Shown here: positions 32,900 through 44,371 of the stretch, one piece after another
How the letters are laid out: each line of letters begins with the position of its first letter
Numbering within the stretch: the stretch's first letter is position 1
Assembly (NCBI GenBank): GCA_018398815.1
Contig: CM031622.1
Span: 24,028,197 to 24,092,196, forward strand
Length of the DNA stretch: 64,000 nucleotides
DNA from: Conus ventricosus
Lineage: Eukaryota > Mollusca > Gastropoda > Neogastropoda > Conidae
Direction: 5' to 3'
The notes under the pieces: generated by a model
What the model was told of the DNA's origin: nothing
The model's input: the letters and a program-made list of their open reading frames with translations, nothing else
Database searches by the model: none
Made by a program: the position numbers and the translations under genes

Positions 32900-34062
32900 G
32901 TGGTCCATTGACGCTGTGTTATGGACAGCTTACTTCATTGTGGGCTTTTTGTGGTCCGTTTGACACTGTCGTATTGACAGCTTTCTTTATTGTGGGCTTT
33001 TTGTGGTCATTGACACTGTCGTATTGACAGCTTTCTTTATTGTGGGCTTTTTGTGGTCCGTTGACACTGTCGTATTGACAGCTTACTTCATTGTGGGCTT
33101 TTTGTGATCATTGACACTGTCGTATTGACAGCTTTCTTCATTGTGGGCTTTTTGTGGTCATTGACACTCATATTGACAGCTTACTTCATTGTGGCTTTTT
33201 GTGGTCGTTGACACTGTCCTATTGATAGCTTATTTCATTGTGGGCTTTCTGTGGTCATTGACACTGTCGTATTGACAGCTTACTTCATTGTGGGCTTTTT
33301 GTGGTCCATTGACACTGTCGTATTGACAGCTTTCTCATTGTGGGCTTTTTGTGGCATTGACACTGTCGTATTGACAGCTTACTTCATTTGTGGGCTTTTT
33401 GTGGTCCGTTGACACCGTCATATTGACAGCTTATTTCATTGTGGGCTTTTTGTGGTCATTGATACTGTCATATTGACAGCTTACTTCATTGTGGGCTTTT
33501 TTGTGATTGTTGACACTGTCGTATTGACAGTTCACTTCATTGTGGGCTTTTTGTGGTCGTTGACACTGTCGTATTGACAGTTCACTTCATTGTGGGTTTT
33601 TTTGTGGTCATTGACACTGTCGTATTGACAGCTTACTTCATTGTGGGCTTTTTGTGGTCTGTTGACACTGTCGTATTGACAGCTTTCTTCATTGTGGGCC
33701 TTTTTGTGGTCATTGACACTGTCGTATTGACAGCTTACTTCATTGTGGGCTTTTTGTGGTCCGTTGACACTGTTGTATTGACAGCTTACTTCATTGTGGG
33801 CTTTTGTGGTCCGTTGACACTGTCGTATTGACAGCTTTCTTCATTGTGGGCTTTTTGTGGTCATTGACACTGTCGTATTGACAGCTTACTTCATTGTGGG
33901 CTTTTTGTGGTCCGTTGACACTGTCGTATTGACAGCTTACTTCATTGTGGGCTTTTTGTGGTCCGTTGACACTGTTTATTGACAGCTTTCTTCATTGTGG
34001 GCTTTATGTGGTCATTGACACTGTCGTATTGACAGCTTGCTTCATTGTGGGCTTTTTGCTGC
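32900..34062. repeat. 51-bp minisatellite against the FAH exon 2 donor, copy A
   Basis: About 23 units of ttgacactgtcgtattgaca, gcttacttcattgtgggctt and tttgtggtcc. The first, diverged unit starts about 13 bases after the splice donor. The period is a multiple of three when intact, giving spurious plus-strand frames with repeated [15 protein letters not shown] runs follow at 34110-34125 and 34178-34191. Confidence 0.95.
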
Positions 34063-34459
34063 TTGTTGGAAGTTATTGTTTTCATTGTGATTATTTTGAT
34101 GGTGGTGGTGGGGGGGGGGGGGGGTGCACTGTTGGTGGTGTTGAAGTATGTCATTGTTTTTGTTGTTGTTTCAGGGTGGGGGGGGGGGGGGTGGAGCAGG
34201 AGTGCAATGGAGGAAGTGTGCTTTTGTTTTCATTTTGTTTCTGGGCTGAGACTGTTCATTTGTGATATTTTTGCCAAAGATATGTTATGTTTCAGCATAT
34301 CTGTCATTTACTTACTGCGTTGCATCTTTCTCTACCCTTCCACCCTCCTTCCCCACTCTCTCTCTCTGTCTGTCTGTCTGTCTGTCTCTTTCCTCTCTTT
34401 CCCTCTCTCTCATCTGTGACTGTTGTAAAAACTGGTACCAGTTATTGTTTTTGTGCATC

Positions 34460-35525
34460 AAATCATTGTAGGTATGTATGCCTGTCTGTATGTGTGCATA
34501 AACACTGTATATTATTTCCTGTCTGCCTGCAGGCATGTCTGCATAAACACTGTGTTGTTTCCTATCTGTCCTCATGCATGTGTGCATTTGCATTGTATGT
34601 TGTTCCTGTCTGTCCCTGTGCATGTCTGCATGGATACTGTATATTGTTTCCTGTCTGCCATGTGTGCATAAACACTGTACATTGTTTCCTGTCTGCCAGC
34701 ATACATGTGTGCAAAAAACACTGTATATTGTTTCCTGTCTGATGAACACTGTACATTGTTTCCTGTCTGCATAAACACTGTATATTGTTTCCTGTCTGAT
34801 GAACACTGTATATTGTTTCCTGTCTGATGAACACTGTATATTGTTTCCTGTCTGATGAACACTGTATATTGTTTCCAATCTGATGAACACTGTATATTGT
34901 TTCCTGTCTGATGAACACTGTATATATGTTTCCAATCTGATGAACACTGTATATTGTTTCCTGTCTGCATAAACACTGTATATGTTTCCTGTCTGCCCAC
35001 ATACATATGTGCATAAACACTGTATATTGTTTCCTGTCGGCCCACATACATATGTGCATAAACACTGTATATTGTTTCCTGTCTGCATAAACACTGTATA
35101 TTGTTTCCTGCCTGATGAACAACTGTATATTGTTCCTGTCTGATGAACATGTATATTGTTTCCTGTCTGCATAAACACTGTATATTGTTTCCTGTCTGAT
35201 GAACACTGTATATTGTTTCCTGTCTGCATAAACACTGTATATTGTTTCCTGTCTGATGAACACTGTACATTGTTTCCCGTTGCATAAACACTGTATATTG
35301 TTTCCTGTCTGATGAACACTATATTGTTTCCTGTACTGCATAAACACTGTATATTGTTTCCTGTCTGATGAACACTATATTGTTTCCTGTCTGCATAAAC
35401 ACTGTATATTGTTTCTGTCTGATGAACACTGTACATTGTTTCCTGTCTGCATAAACACTGTATATTGTTTCCTGTCTGATGAACACTATATTGTTTCCTG
35501 TCTGCATAAACAGTGTGTGTTATTT
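34460..35525. repeat. 28-29-bp minisatellite against the FAH exon 3 acceptor, copy A
   Basis: Alternating units tgatgaacactgtatattg and tgcataaacactgtatattg, each followed by tttcctgtc, about 36 in all. The last, altered unit (cataaacagtgtgtgttatt then tcctcag) provides the exon 3 polypyrimidine tract and acceptor. Long minus-strand frames through it are artefacts of the repeat. Confidence 0.95.
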
Positions 35526-35531
35526 CCTCAG

Positions 35532-35652
35532 CCCACCTCAACGCCTTCATGGCTCTGGGACGTCGGGCGTGGAAGGAAGCCAGAGACACGTTGCAGAAAA
35601 TCCTGTCTGACTCGGAACCAGTGCTCCGAGATAATGCCGACCTGAGAGCCAG
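35532..35652 (+). CDS. FAH: FAH exon 3, copy A
   Basis: Acceptor tatttcctcag and donor CCAG|gtgaat bracket 121 bp; the vertebrate exon has 122 bp, and one base appears missing near the start, in cccacctcaacg. It encodes LNAFMALGRRAWKEARDTL, QKILSDSEPVLRDNADLRAR; vertebrate FAH has LNSFMGLGQAAWKEAR here. This is the helical end of the N-terminal domain that leads to the catalytic domain, which would be encoded from exon 4 on. No exon 4 follows: a full-length LINE starts 340 bp downstream and then comes the gap, so FAH is incomplete in this copy. Confidence 0.96.
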
Positions 35653-36416
35653 GTGAATATTATATATTTATGATTATATAATGGGAACCATCCAAACTGG
35701 TTTTGTGAGACATGGTCAAATGCTGTGTGAAGGAGGAAAAGGATGTCTGATCTGATAAGAGTTGTCAACTCACGAATGATATGAATGAAAATAGCTATAA
35801 GGGAATGTGACGACGCAGAGCACACAAACGAAACGGAAGCAATATTTTGTTGCCTTCTAGGTAAAAGTTTATTGGTAAACAGCTTTTGTTTTCTCTGTCA
35901 GCAGTTGAGCAGTTTGGTATCCAGAGTCTTTAAGATTTAAGGGTTTGTAGTGTTGTTAGACACCACTCGTTCCATGAAACCCTGCCCAGCCTTTTCCACA
36001 CTCCTTTTCTCTCTGTGGTCTCCTTAAGATCCGCCGTGTTTGCCGTGCGGTGCGACCTGTGTCGGAGGGGAATGAGATCCTGGTGATTGAGAGGGCCAGC
36101 GCTCTCAACACATCACTTTGGCTCGGACCTCTCCAGACAGGAAGTACACTTGGCCGGGGTTGTACTAATCGGCTCCCCTTCTTGGGGCTGGGTCAAGACA
36201 GACAGTTCCCCTACTGGCCAAGTTAACCCCTGCAGTGCTCAGCTCTCTGTCCCCGGGAGTTGAGCATGATCAGGGGGATAGGGTTGGTAGTTTCTGTTTG
36301 TCGTATGTCTCTCCCGAAGCCTGGAAGGGGTCAAGACATTGGTTTCTTGGCCCTGGCCCCTTAGTTGGACTCCAAGGTGGGTGGATAAGGGAGAGATGAA
36401 ACATACTAAACTAAAC

Positions 36417-37751
36417 ATGGCTTTATCAAAAAATATCCCCCCAAAAGGAAGAGGAAGGCAGCATCCCCTATTTCAGGGAACGTTATTCTGACAGCGATCT
36501 GACACGGAGGTACGACAGAGAAACAGGTTTCTGGGCTTCCTGGCTCGTGGTGGAAGGGACGGAGCAGGAAAGACCCCTTTCAGCTCTGAGCCCTTTTGCT
36601 ATTCAAAAGGGCTTTTCAAGGCTTAGCAGGTGACCCTCAGTCCGTCAAAAGGTTGAGGAAATGGATCGTTTCTAGTTCAATGTCGATCAAGAAAACAATC
36701 TGAACAGCTGTTGAGGGCAACAAAATTTGTGGATAGGGAGATCAGGGTGACTCCCCATAAACAGTTAAATTCATCGAAAGGTGTGATTCGCTGCAGAGAT
36801 CTAACGGGTGTCTCAGAGGCAGAAATAAAAACGGAACTGGCGTCCCAGGGTGTGACGGAGGTGCGCAGGGTGACAGTCAAGAAAGGTGCAGAGAGAGTGG
36901 CCACCAACACCCTCTTTCTGACCTTCTGCAACCCTGTGCGCCTCCGGTCATCAAAGTTGGCTACCTGAACGTCCGTGTACAGCTGTATGTCCCGTCCCCG
37001 TTGAGATGCTTCAGGTGCCAGAGGTTTGGACATGTCCGAGACCGCTGTTCTGGGCAGGAGGTGTGCGGTGTTTGCTGCAAGGCAATCCATGATGGGCCGT
37101 GCAAAGATCCGGCACATTGTGCTAACTGCGGTGGCGATCATCCCTCCTCTTCAAGAAACTGTCCTCTTTGGATTCAGGAATCCACCATTCAACGAATAAA
37201 AACAGAAAAGAAGATCTCCTTTTATTGAAGCCCGCAAGCAGGTTGTGGGCAGTCAGACTCCAACAGCTTCATATGCTTCGGCCGTAAAGACGGTTCCCGC
37301 AGTTCCCACTCGATCAGTCTGCTGTCAGACTGATGACTTTACGTTTTCAAAGACACTGCAAGTCAGAACTGTCAACTCTGGTGGAAGCAGGTCCACCACC
37401 TTCCAACCCAAGGTGACTGCCCCTGGTGGAGGCAAAAAATCCGCCACCCCTCAGGACTGCCCAGCAGTCTACAACATCTGCTGCTGGGCAGATTAAAAAA
37501 CCAGCAATTCCGCCTCGAACTCTCCTATCCTGTGCCCGTGCGGGCAAGGGAGTTCCACCCACTGTGGAGATGGTGGAGATGAGGAAAAAACCTCCGCCAT
37601 CTCCCAAATCCAGACCCCCACCATCTCCAAACTCCAGGCCTGTGTCACCTGCGGGAAGTCTGCCAGCAAGTCCAAAGACCAACACAGTCCAGTGAAACTA
37701 ACCAATAAATTCGCTCCATTAGAAGCGGACGTTGAAGAGGAGATGACCTGA
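36417..37751 (+). CDS. LINE ORF1, gag-like zinc-knuckle protein (copy A)
   Basis: From ATG 36417 (ctaaacATGGCT) to TGA 37749, about 444 codons if indels are ignored. The N-terminal half (readable at 36711-36960, ATKFVDREIRVTPHKQLNSS) resembles an RRM-like region; it is followed by CCHC knuckles, CFRCQRFGHVRDRC at about 37009-37050 and CANCGGDHPSSSRNC at about 37120-37164, then a proline/serine-rich tail. Such proteins coat LINE RNA and chaperone nucleic acids. One-base indels break it into several frames, and the breaks are at other places in copy B. ORF2 starts 25 bp downstream. Confidence 0.85.
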
Positions 37752-37776
37752 TTTCTCTCCTTTTCGCCTCTGCACC

Positions 37777-40700
37777 ATGGATAGTACCATATTCCATTTG
37801 GATATCCGTGGATTAAATTCCAACTTTGAGGAGCTTCAGCTTCTGTGTCAGTCTATAAAACCTTCCGTCGTGGCTCTTCAGGAAACCCAAATCAAAGCCA
37901 GAAGACCTTTACTCTTTCTGGCTTTAATATTCTTTCAAAACCTGCACAACCATCCACGTTGGGACTGTCGGGCGGTGTTTGCCCTTCTCCTACACAAAAC
38001 TCTGTTATATAGTCCTGTCGCTCTGTCTACCTCCTTCAGGCTGTAGCTGCGAGAGTCACTCTCCACAAGACTGTCACAATCTGTTCTCTTTATCTACCTC
38101 CTTCTGTTCCGGTTTGTCGTCAGGACATTGTCAGTCTGATAGAAGAACTTCCTCGACCTTTTTGCTGTTGGGTGACTTTAACAGTCACAATCCTCTTTGG
38201 GGTAGTGCCAGTACGTCATCCAGAGGTTTGCTAATTGAGGATATCCTTTCAGATTTGGATTTGTGTTGTCTGAACGACGGATCTGCAACTTATCTCCACT
38301 CTTCCACAGTTCACTTTCGTGTTTAGATTTGTCGGTTTGCGACCCCTCGCTGGTCCTGGACTATGAGTGGTCTGTCCATGACGATCTGCACGGAAGTGAC
38401 CATTTCCCTGTTCTTTTACAGCCCATATTTAACTGAAACCGCCTCTGTCTCTCAACATCTCAATTATAAGAAAGCAAACTGGATCTATTTTCAACCACTA
38501 TTTCAAAAGAATTCCAGGACACTGATTTTTTTCAGAGTCCAGACCAGTCGAATCTCTGACTAACACTGTGATAAACTGTGCTAAAACCTGTATTCCAGTG
38601 TCTTCCGACAAACTCCAAATGCCAAAACACCCTGGTTCAATTCAGACTGCCAACAAATTTCAAAAGTTCGCAAACGGGCTCAGCGTCGGGTATACCAACG
38701 ACCTTCGGGTCCCAACGCTCGAGCCCATCAGAAACTCCGTGCGAAATCGAGACACACTTTCAAAATCAGTAAACGTCAGTCCTGGAGAAGCTTCTGCTCC
38801 AGCTGACATTGAAAACATCCAAGAAAAAAAGTTTGGAACATCATTAGAAAAATCAAAGGGAAGAACACCAACCCCTCCATTCATCACTTGAAACTTGCTG
38901 ATGCTCTGATCACTGACAAACAAGCTGTTGCCAATCTGTTGGCCTCCACCATCCAACAGAACTCCTCATCTTCAAATAAATCTGCAGTCTTTTTAAGAAA
39001 CAAGAGATTAGAGAGAAATCCTCATACAATTTCACATCAGACAACTCTGAAACCTATAATCTTCCTTTTTCAATTGTTGAACTCAAATTAGCTTTACAAA
39101 CCTGCACTGATTCTGCCCCTGGTTGGATGACATTCATTATCAGATTGTGAAACATTTTCCAGAAAGCTGTCTCCAGACTCTTCTCCAAGTCTATAACCAT
39201 ATCTGGACCACAGGGTCCTTTCCGCCCTCCTGGCGGAAAGCCCTGATCATTCCCATTCCAAAGCCTGGCAAGGACCTTACCAACCCTTCCAACTATCGCC
39301 CAATCGCTCTGACCAGCTGCCTCTGTGCTGATGGAAAAGATGGTCAACTCCCGTCTGATGTGGAAGCTGGAAACCCATGGTCTTTTGGCCAGTGAACAGT
39401 GCGGTTTCCGGAAGTACCACTCGACGGTTGACCATCTAATCCGTCTGGAAACCACCATCCGCAACGCCTTTGTTAACAAACAGCATGTGGTCGCTATCTT
39501 TTTCGACCTGGAAAAGGCGTACGACACCACGTGGAAAGCAGGAGTCCTCATGGACCTGCACAGACTTGGTTTTCGGGGTCACCTGCCTCTGTTCATTCAG
39601 AATTTTTTAGCCGATCGACAGTTCCAGGTGCGTGTTGGCACCACACTCTCTGATATCCATGGGCAGGAGTTGGGTGTTCCTCAGGGGAGCATCCTTTCTC
39701 CTGCCCTTTTCAGCATTAAAATAAATGACATTGTCAAATCGGTAAGCCTGGGCACCGAGTCCTCTCTGTTTGTTGATGACTTTGCGCTGTATGCAGTTGG
39801 AGCTTCTTACGCCAGCGTTACAGCGTCGACTCCAACTTTGTTGTCAACAGAATCCAACAGTGGGCTGAGGAAAACGGGTTTACCTTCTCCCGTACCAAAA
39901 CTCAGTCAATTCATTTCCACAATTTTCGTCGATTCTTTGCGATCCTGAAATTCGTCTGGACAAGTCCACCATTCCAGTTGTAAAAGAAGCCAAATTCCTG
40001 GGAGTTATTTTTGACCAAAACTCAACTTTCTCAGCCACATCAAAAACCTCAAAACTTCTTGCCAGAAAGCTCTGAATATTCTGCGGGTCGTAGCACAAAC
40101 CGACTGGGGCGCTGATAAGAAAACTTTGCTGCACCTCTACAGAGCCTTGGTCCGTTCCAACTGGACTACGGTTGTGCTGTGTACGGCTCCGCAAGACCCT
40201 CTTACCTCAAACTCTTGGACCCTATCCACCATCAAGGGCTTCGTCTCTGTCTTGGAGCGTTTCCGCACCACCCCTGTGTACAGCCTGTACGCAGAGGCAG
40301 GTGAACCCTCACTGTCCAACCGCAGGCTGAAAATGTCTCTAAATTATTATATCCGACTGTTCTCAGAACCGCAGAATCCTGCCTAGACTGTGTCTTTGAC
40401 CCTCAGTTTCAAAACAAATTCAAAACCAACCCTAACTGTATTCCGCCGTTTGGTCTTCGTATGCGGCCTCACGTGCGGAATGCAGGTCTAGACCTAGGAG
40501 TTGTGTCCGATTTTTCCAAGTTTCCGGATCAACCTCCGTGGACCTTTTTCACACCTGAGATTCGTTTCGATCTGCAGCTTTTCGTAAAGAGTCTACCAGC
40601 TCTCTGGCGTACAAGGCATTGTATGCTGAGCTCTGTTCGAAATTTCCATCCTGTCAAAAAGTTTTCACTGACGGTTCCAAGTCTGAGGATGGAGTCGCCT

Positions 40701-41452
40701 GTGCAGCCTACTGCCCTGGGGCTCCTTCTCAGATACTGTTGGAACATATTCATTCAGATGCTTCTGTTTATTCTGCTGAAGTTACTGCTCTAGTTTTGGC
40801 TTTGAAGATAATCTCACATTCCTCAAAGAGGGACTTTCTGGTTCTGTCGGATTCGCTGTCAGCTTTGGAGGCCATAGCTGGCCGCAACCTTCAGCATCCA
40901 GAACTTTTACTTTTTTTTGAACTTTTTAGCAAGTTGAAGGCGGACGGTTACAACATTACTCTTGCTTGGGTTCTGGTCATGTTGGCATCGGCGGGAACGA
41001 AATGGTTGATCGTTTAGCCAAGAACGCCATAAGAGAGAAACTGTCCAACACTTATATCCCCTGCTCAGATGTGAAACCCAAAATTAACGATTATGTGAGA
41101 GACCTCTGGCAGGAGGATTGGAACACACAGACGAGTAACAAACTCTTTCAGATCCGTCCAAACCTTAAGGACTTCCTCCCATCTACGTCGGGTGGTCGTA
41201 AAGAAACGGTTCTGTGCCGGCTGCACACCGGCCATTCGTATTTTACCCATTCCTACCTTTTAAAGAGTGAAGAAGCTCCGTGGTGCATTCCATGTCATGC
41301 GCCACTCACAATGAAACATGTTCTTTTAGAGTGTTGGGACTTGCACGATGTGAGACACAACATTTTACAGAGGAGTCCATGAAGATCCGTTCAGGGATGT
41401 CCCGCCTGACGTGATCCTTGAGTTTTTGAGGAGATTAACATTTTTTATCTGA
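37777..41452 (+). CDS. LINE ORF2, endonuclease-RT-RNase H polyprotein (copy A)
   Basis: From ATG 37777 to TGA 41450, about 1225 codons if indels are ignored. Domains in order: apurinic-type endonuclease (NIRGLNSN near 37805, LLGDFNSHNPLWGS near 38165, GSDHFPV near 38395); reverse transcriptase (FFDLEKAYDTTW near 39500, GVPQGSILSP near 39675, catalytic FVDDFAL near 39770); RNase H (FTDGSKSEDG near 40665, LSDSLSALEAI near 40843, GHVGIGGNEMVDRLA near 40977); and a C-terminal cysteine/histidine motif (CRLHTGH, WCIPCH, LLECWDL, 41214-41345). Indels split it into at least eight frames, but no domain is missing. It would nick DNA and copy its own RNA at the cut. Confidence 0.88.
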
Positions 41453-41533
41453 TTTAAGATTTTACGGCAGAAAGATTTTTAACAAAGTTTCTGGTGCGTT
41501 TGTAGACGTCATTTAACGAGATGTGTGAAAGTT

Positions 41534-41566
<33 letters not shown>

Positions 41567-41673
41567 GACTGGTGATTGATTTTAACGTGGTGACAGCCCT
41601 GATATGGCCCTTTGCGGTCGGCTGGGCTATAAGCAACATTATCTTATCTTATCTTACCTGCCCAGCTGTTTCC

Positions 41674-41747
41674 AGTTATTTTCAACATGTGTGCGCGCGC
41701 ACGCTCGCGCGCACGCTCACACACACACCACACACAACACACACACA

Positions 41748-41778
<31 letters not shown>

Positions 41779-41890
41779 CATACATCTGTTTAATCATAAA
41801 CACACACATTCAAACAATTTCACACACACACACACACACACACACCACACACACACACATGGTGATACATAAACACAAATCACACAACTC
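41674..41890. repeat. CG-rich and (CA)n microsatellite at gap edge
   Basis: Unique FAH intron 3 sequence lasts only a few bases after the LINE duplication; then alternating CG and CA repeats lead into the gap. Confidence 0.9.
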
Positions 41891-42890
41891 NNNNNNNNNN
41901 NNNNNNNNNNNNNNNNNNNNNNNNNNNNNNNNNNNNNNNNNNNNNNNNNNNNNNNNNNNNNNNNNNNNNNNNNNNNNNNNNNNNNNNNNNNNNNNNNNNN
42001 NNNNNNNNNNNNNNNNNNNNNNNNNNNNNNNNNNNNNNNNNNNNNNNNNNNNNNNNNNNNNNNNNNNNNNNNNNNNNNNNNNNNNNNNNNNNNNNNNNNN
42101 NNNNNNNNNNNNNNNNNNNNNNNNNNNNNNNNNNNNNNNNNNNNNNNNNNNNNNNNNNNNNNNNNNNNNNNNNNNNNNNNNNNNNNNNNNNNNNNNNNNN
42201 NNNNNNNNNNNNNNNNNNNNNNNNNNNNNNNNNNNNNNNNNNNNNNNNNNNNNNNNNNNNNNNNNNNNNNNNNNNNNNNNNNNNNNNNNNNNNNNNNNNN
42301 NNNNNNNNNNNNNNNNNNNNNNNNNNNNNNNNNNNNNNNNNNNNNNNNNNNNNNNNNNNNNNNNNNNNNNNNNNNNNNNNNNNNNNNNNNNNNNNNNNNN
42401 NNNNNNNNNNNNNNNNNNNNNNNNNNNNNNNNNNNNNNNNNNNNNNNNNNNNNNNNNNNNNNNNNNNNNNNNNNNNNNNNNNNNNNNNNNNNNNNNNNNN
42501 NNNNNNNNNNNNNNNNNNNNNNNNNNNNNNNNNNNNNNNNNNNNNNNNNNNNNNNNNNNNNNNNNNNNNNNNNNNNNNNNNNNNNNNNNNNNNNNNNNNN
42601 NNNNNNNNNNNNNNNNNNNNNNNNNNNNNNNNNNNNNNNNNNNNNNNNNNNNNNNNNNNNNNNNNNNNNNNNNNNNNNNNNNNNNNNNNNNNNNNNNNNN
42701 NNNNNNNNNNNNNNNNNNNNNNNNNNNNNNNNNNNNNNNNNNNNNNNNNNNNNNNNNNNNNNNNNNNNNNNNNNNNNNNNNNNNNNNNNNNNNNNNNNNN
42801 NNNNNNNNNNNNNNNNNNNNNNNNNNNNNNNNNNNNNNNNNNNNNNNNNNNNNNNNNNNNNNNNNNNNNNNNNNNNNNNNNNNNNNNNNN
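41891..42890. other. Assembly gap, 1000 N
   Basis: Exactly 1000 unknown bases, the round number typical of a scaffolder's placeholder. Both edges are dinucleotide repeats. Any open frame drawn across it is meaningless. Confidence 0.99.
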
Positions 42891-43209
42891 TTGTGTGTGT
42901 TGTGTGTGTGTGATTGTGGTGTGTGTGTGTGTATGGTGTGTGTGTGTTTGTGTGTGGTATGTGTGTAGTGTGTGTGTGGTGTATGTGTGTGTGTGTGTGT
43001 GTGTTGTGTGTGTGTGTGTTGTGTGTTGTGTGTGTGTGTGGTGCACGTGCGTGCATGCATGCATGTATGAATATATGCGTTTATTGATTCTTCATTTTTC
43101 AATAAAACTGTTACTGGATAAGAAATGGGAGTGTGCATGTAAGTTTCTATTTTCATGTACACTTGTGTGAACAGACTTAGACAATGTATGTGTGTGTGAG
43201 TGTGTGTGG

Positions 43210-43255
<46 letters not shown>

Positions 43256-43296
43256 TGTGTGAGTGTGTGTGTGTGTGTGAGTGTGAGGGTGTGAGG

Positions 43297-43337
<41 letters not shown>

Positions 43338-43690
43338 TCTCTCTGAGTGTGAGTGCGTACAGGAACCTGCATGTGTGCATAATTATGTGTGTGCATACAT
43401 CAACATAATGTCGGGATAGCAGAGATGAAAAAAAAAGATTTTTACAGTCGGACATGAACACAAAGACGGAAAACACAGGCAAGCAATTATAGCAGTTTAA
43501 AAAAAAAAAAAGAAGGAAAATTAAGCAACAGATGTTGTTTTAACCTTCTTTTAAATGTTTAATTAGAATTTATTTTATGATGTGGGATGTGTGTGTGATG
43601 GAAAATGAAACAGCACATGTTTCACATTCAGTGAAATAATGTTTAATTATTTCAAATCTGCATAGTCAGTGTGTGTGTGTGTGTGTGTGT

Positions 43691-43742
<52 letters not shown>

Positions 43743-43860
43743 TGTGTGTGCTTGTGTGTGTGTGCGTGCATGCGGTGCATGCGTGCATGTGTGTGTGTCT
43801 GTCTGTGTGTTTGTGTGTGTGTCTGTGGGTACTCGCATCTATAGGTCCACATGTGTGAGT
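42891..43860. repeat. (TG)n and (GA)n microsatellites, copy B
   Basis: TG tracts at 42891-43050, 43190-43290 and 43670-43830, GA tract at 43299-43334. The unique stretch 43060-43180 equals 12480-12600. Confidence 0.9.
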
Positions 43861-44030
43861 GTAAATTATACAAGGGTATTTTCAGATAATTTGAGAATGT
43901 CTCTTTCGGGCATGACCATTAAGTTGAACAAGAAAACACATCATGTTGTTTTAAGAAGAATTGACTACACAACTGATGTCCAGAAATTGTGAGATTTTAT
44001 ACCCAGGCTTTTTTCTTTTTTTTTATCCAG

Positions 44031-44222
44031 CACTTTTTTTAACATTACTTCTGGACACTGCCTCAAGAATGGCTCCAAATGCGATGTTTTTTCAAAACCT
44101 GATTTTACATCCTTTATCAAAGTCTGTCTGGAGCTCTGAAAATTGATGGGCCAAATGCTAGCTGACCTGTGCGCTGCAAACCCTGATTCTTCCCAGTGAT
44201 AAGCGACAGTTTTTTTCTGGAG
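44031..44222 (+). other. Unassigned exon-like segment, copy B
   Basis: Counterpart of 13421-13611 with the same acceptor (ttttatccag) and donor (CTGGAG|gtaagg). The frame is broken by several indels and there are substitutions. If it were a real exon one would expect it to be conserved like the FAH exons, which it is not. Confidence 0.3.
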
Positions 44223-44371
44223 GTAAGGCATTTTTTCTTACAGAAATTCTGGCTCAAGAAAGAACTAGAGGATAGTGTGAAATAATTGAGAGAAAAAAAA
44301 AGATGTGATGAGAGGTTTAAAAAAACATATATTGAGAAGTTAGTGACTTCAAGTTCTGGCAGTGGCAGATG

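Larger units (their letters stand above)
12383..41180. other. Duplicated block, copy A
   Basis: The order of unique sequences, MCCC2 exon 1, FAH exons 1-3, five minisatellites and the intron-3 LINE is the same as in 42891-64000. Copy A is longer because it carries two LINEs (17628-20891, 21555-24358), a TIR element (25537-26412) and a longer 36-bp array. See the findings for interpretation. Confidence 0.95.
35991..41656 (+). mobile_element. Full-length I/jockey-like LINE in FAH intron 3, copy A
   Basis: The element is 5.67 kb with a 5' UTR of about 425 bp, ORF1, ORF2, a 3' UTR of about 200 bp, a terminal hairpin and a (ATCTT)n tail. It is bracketed by cctgcccagc at 35981-35990 and 41657-41666. 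It has a gag-like ORF1 with CCHC knuckles and an ORF2 with endonuclease, reverse transcriptase and RNase H, which places it near the I, Nimb or related RNase H-carrying clades. The same insertion is at 58852 in copy B. Shifts in the frames differ between copies, so the element itself may be intact. It is co-oriented with FAH. Confidence 0.93.

Noticed and set aside
34312..35589. 425-codon minus-strand open frame
   Set aside because: It lies in the 28-29-bp minisatellite of FAH intron 2, antisense to FAH exon 3, and consists of repeated QETIYSV-type words.
41604..43396. Open frames of several hundred codons across the gap
   Set aside because: They are produced by the 1000 N and the flanking CA/TG repeats.
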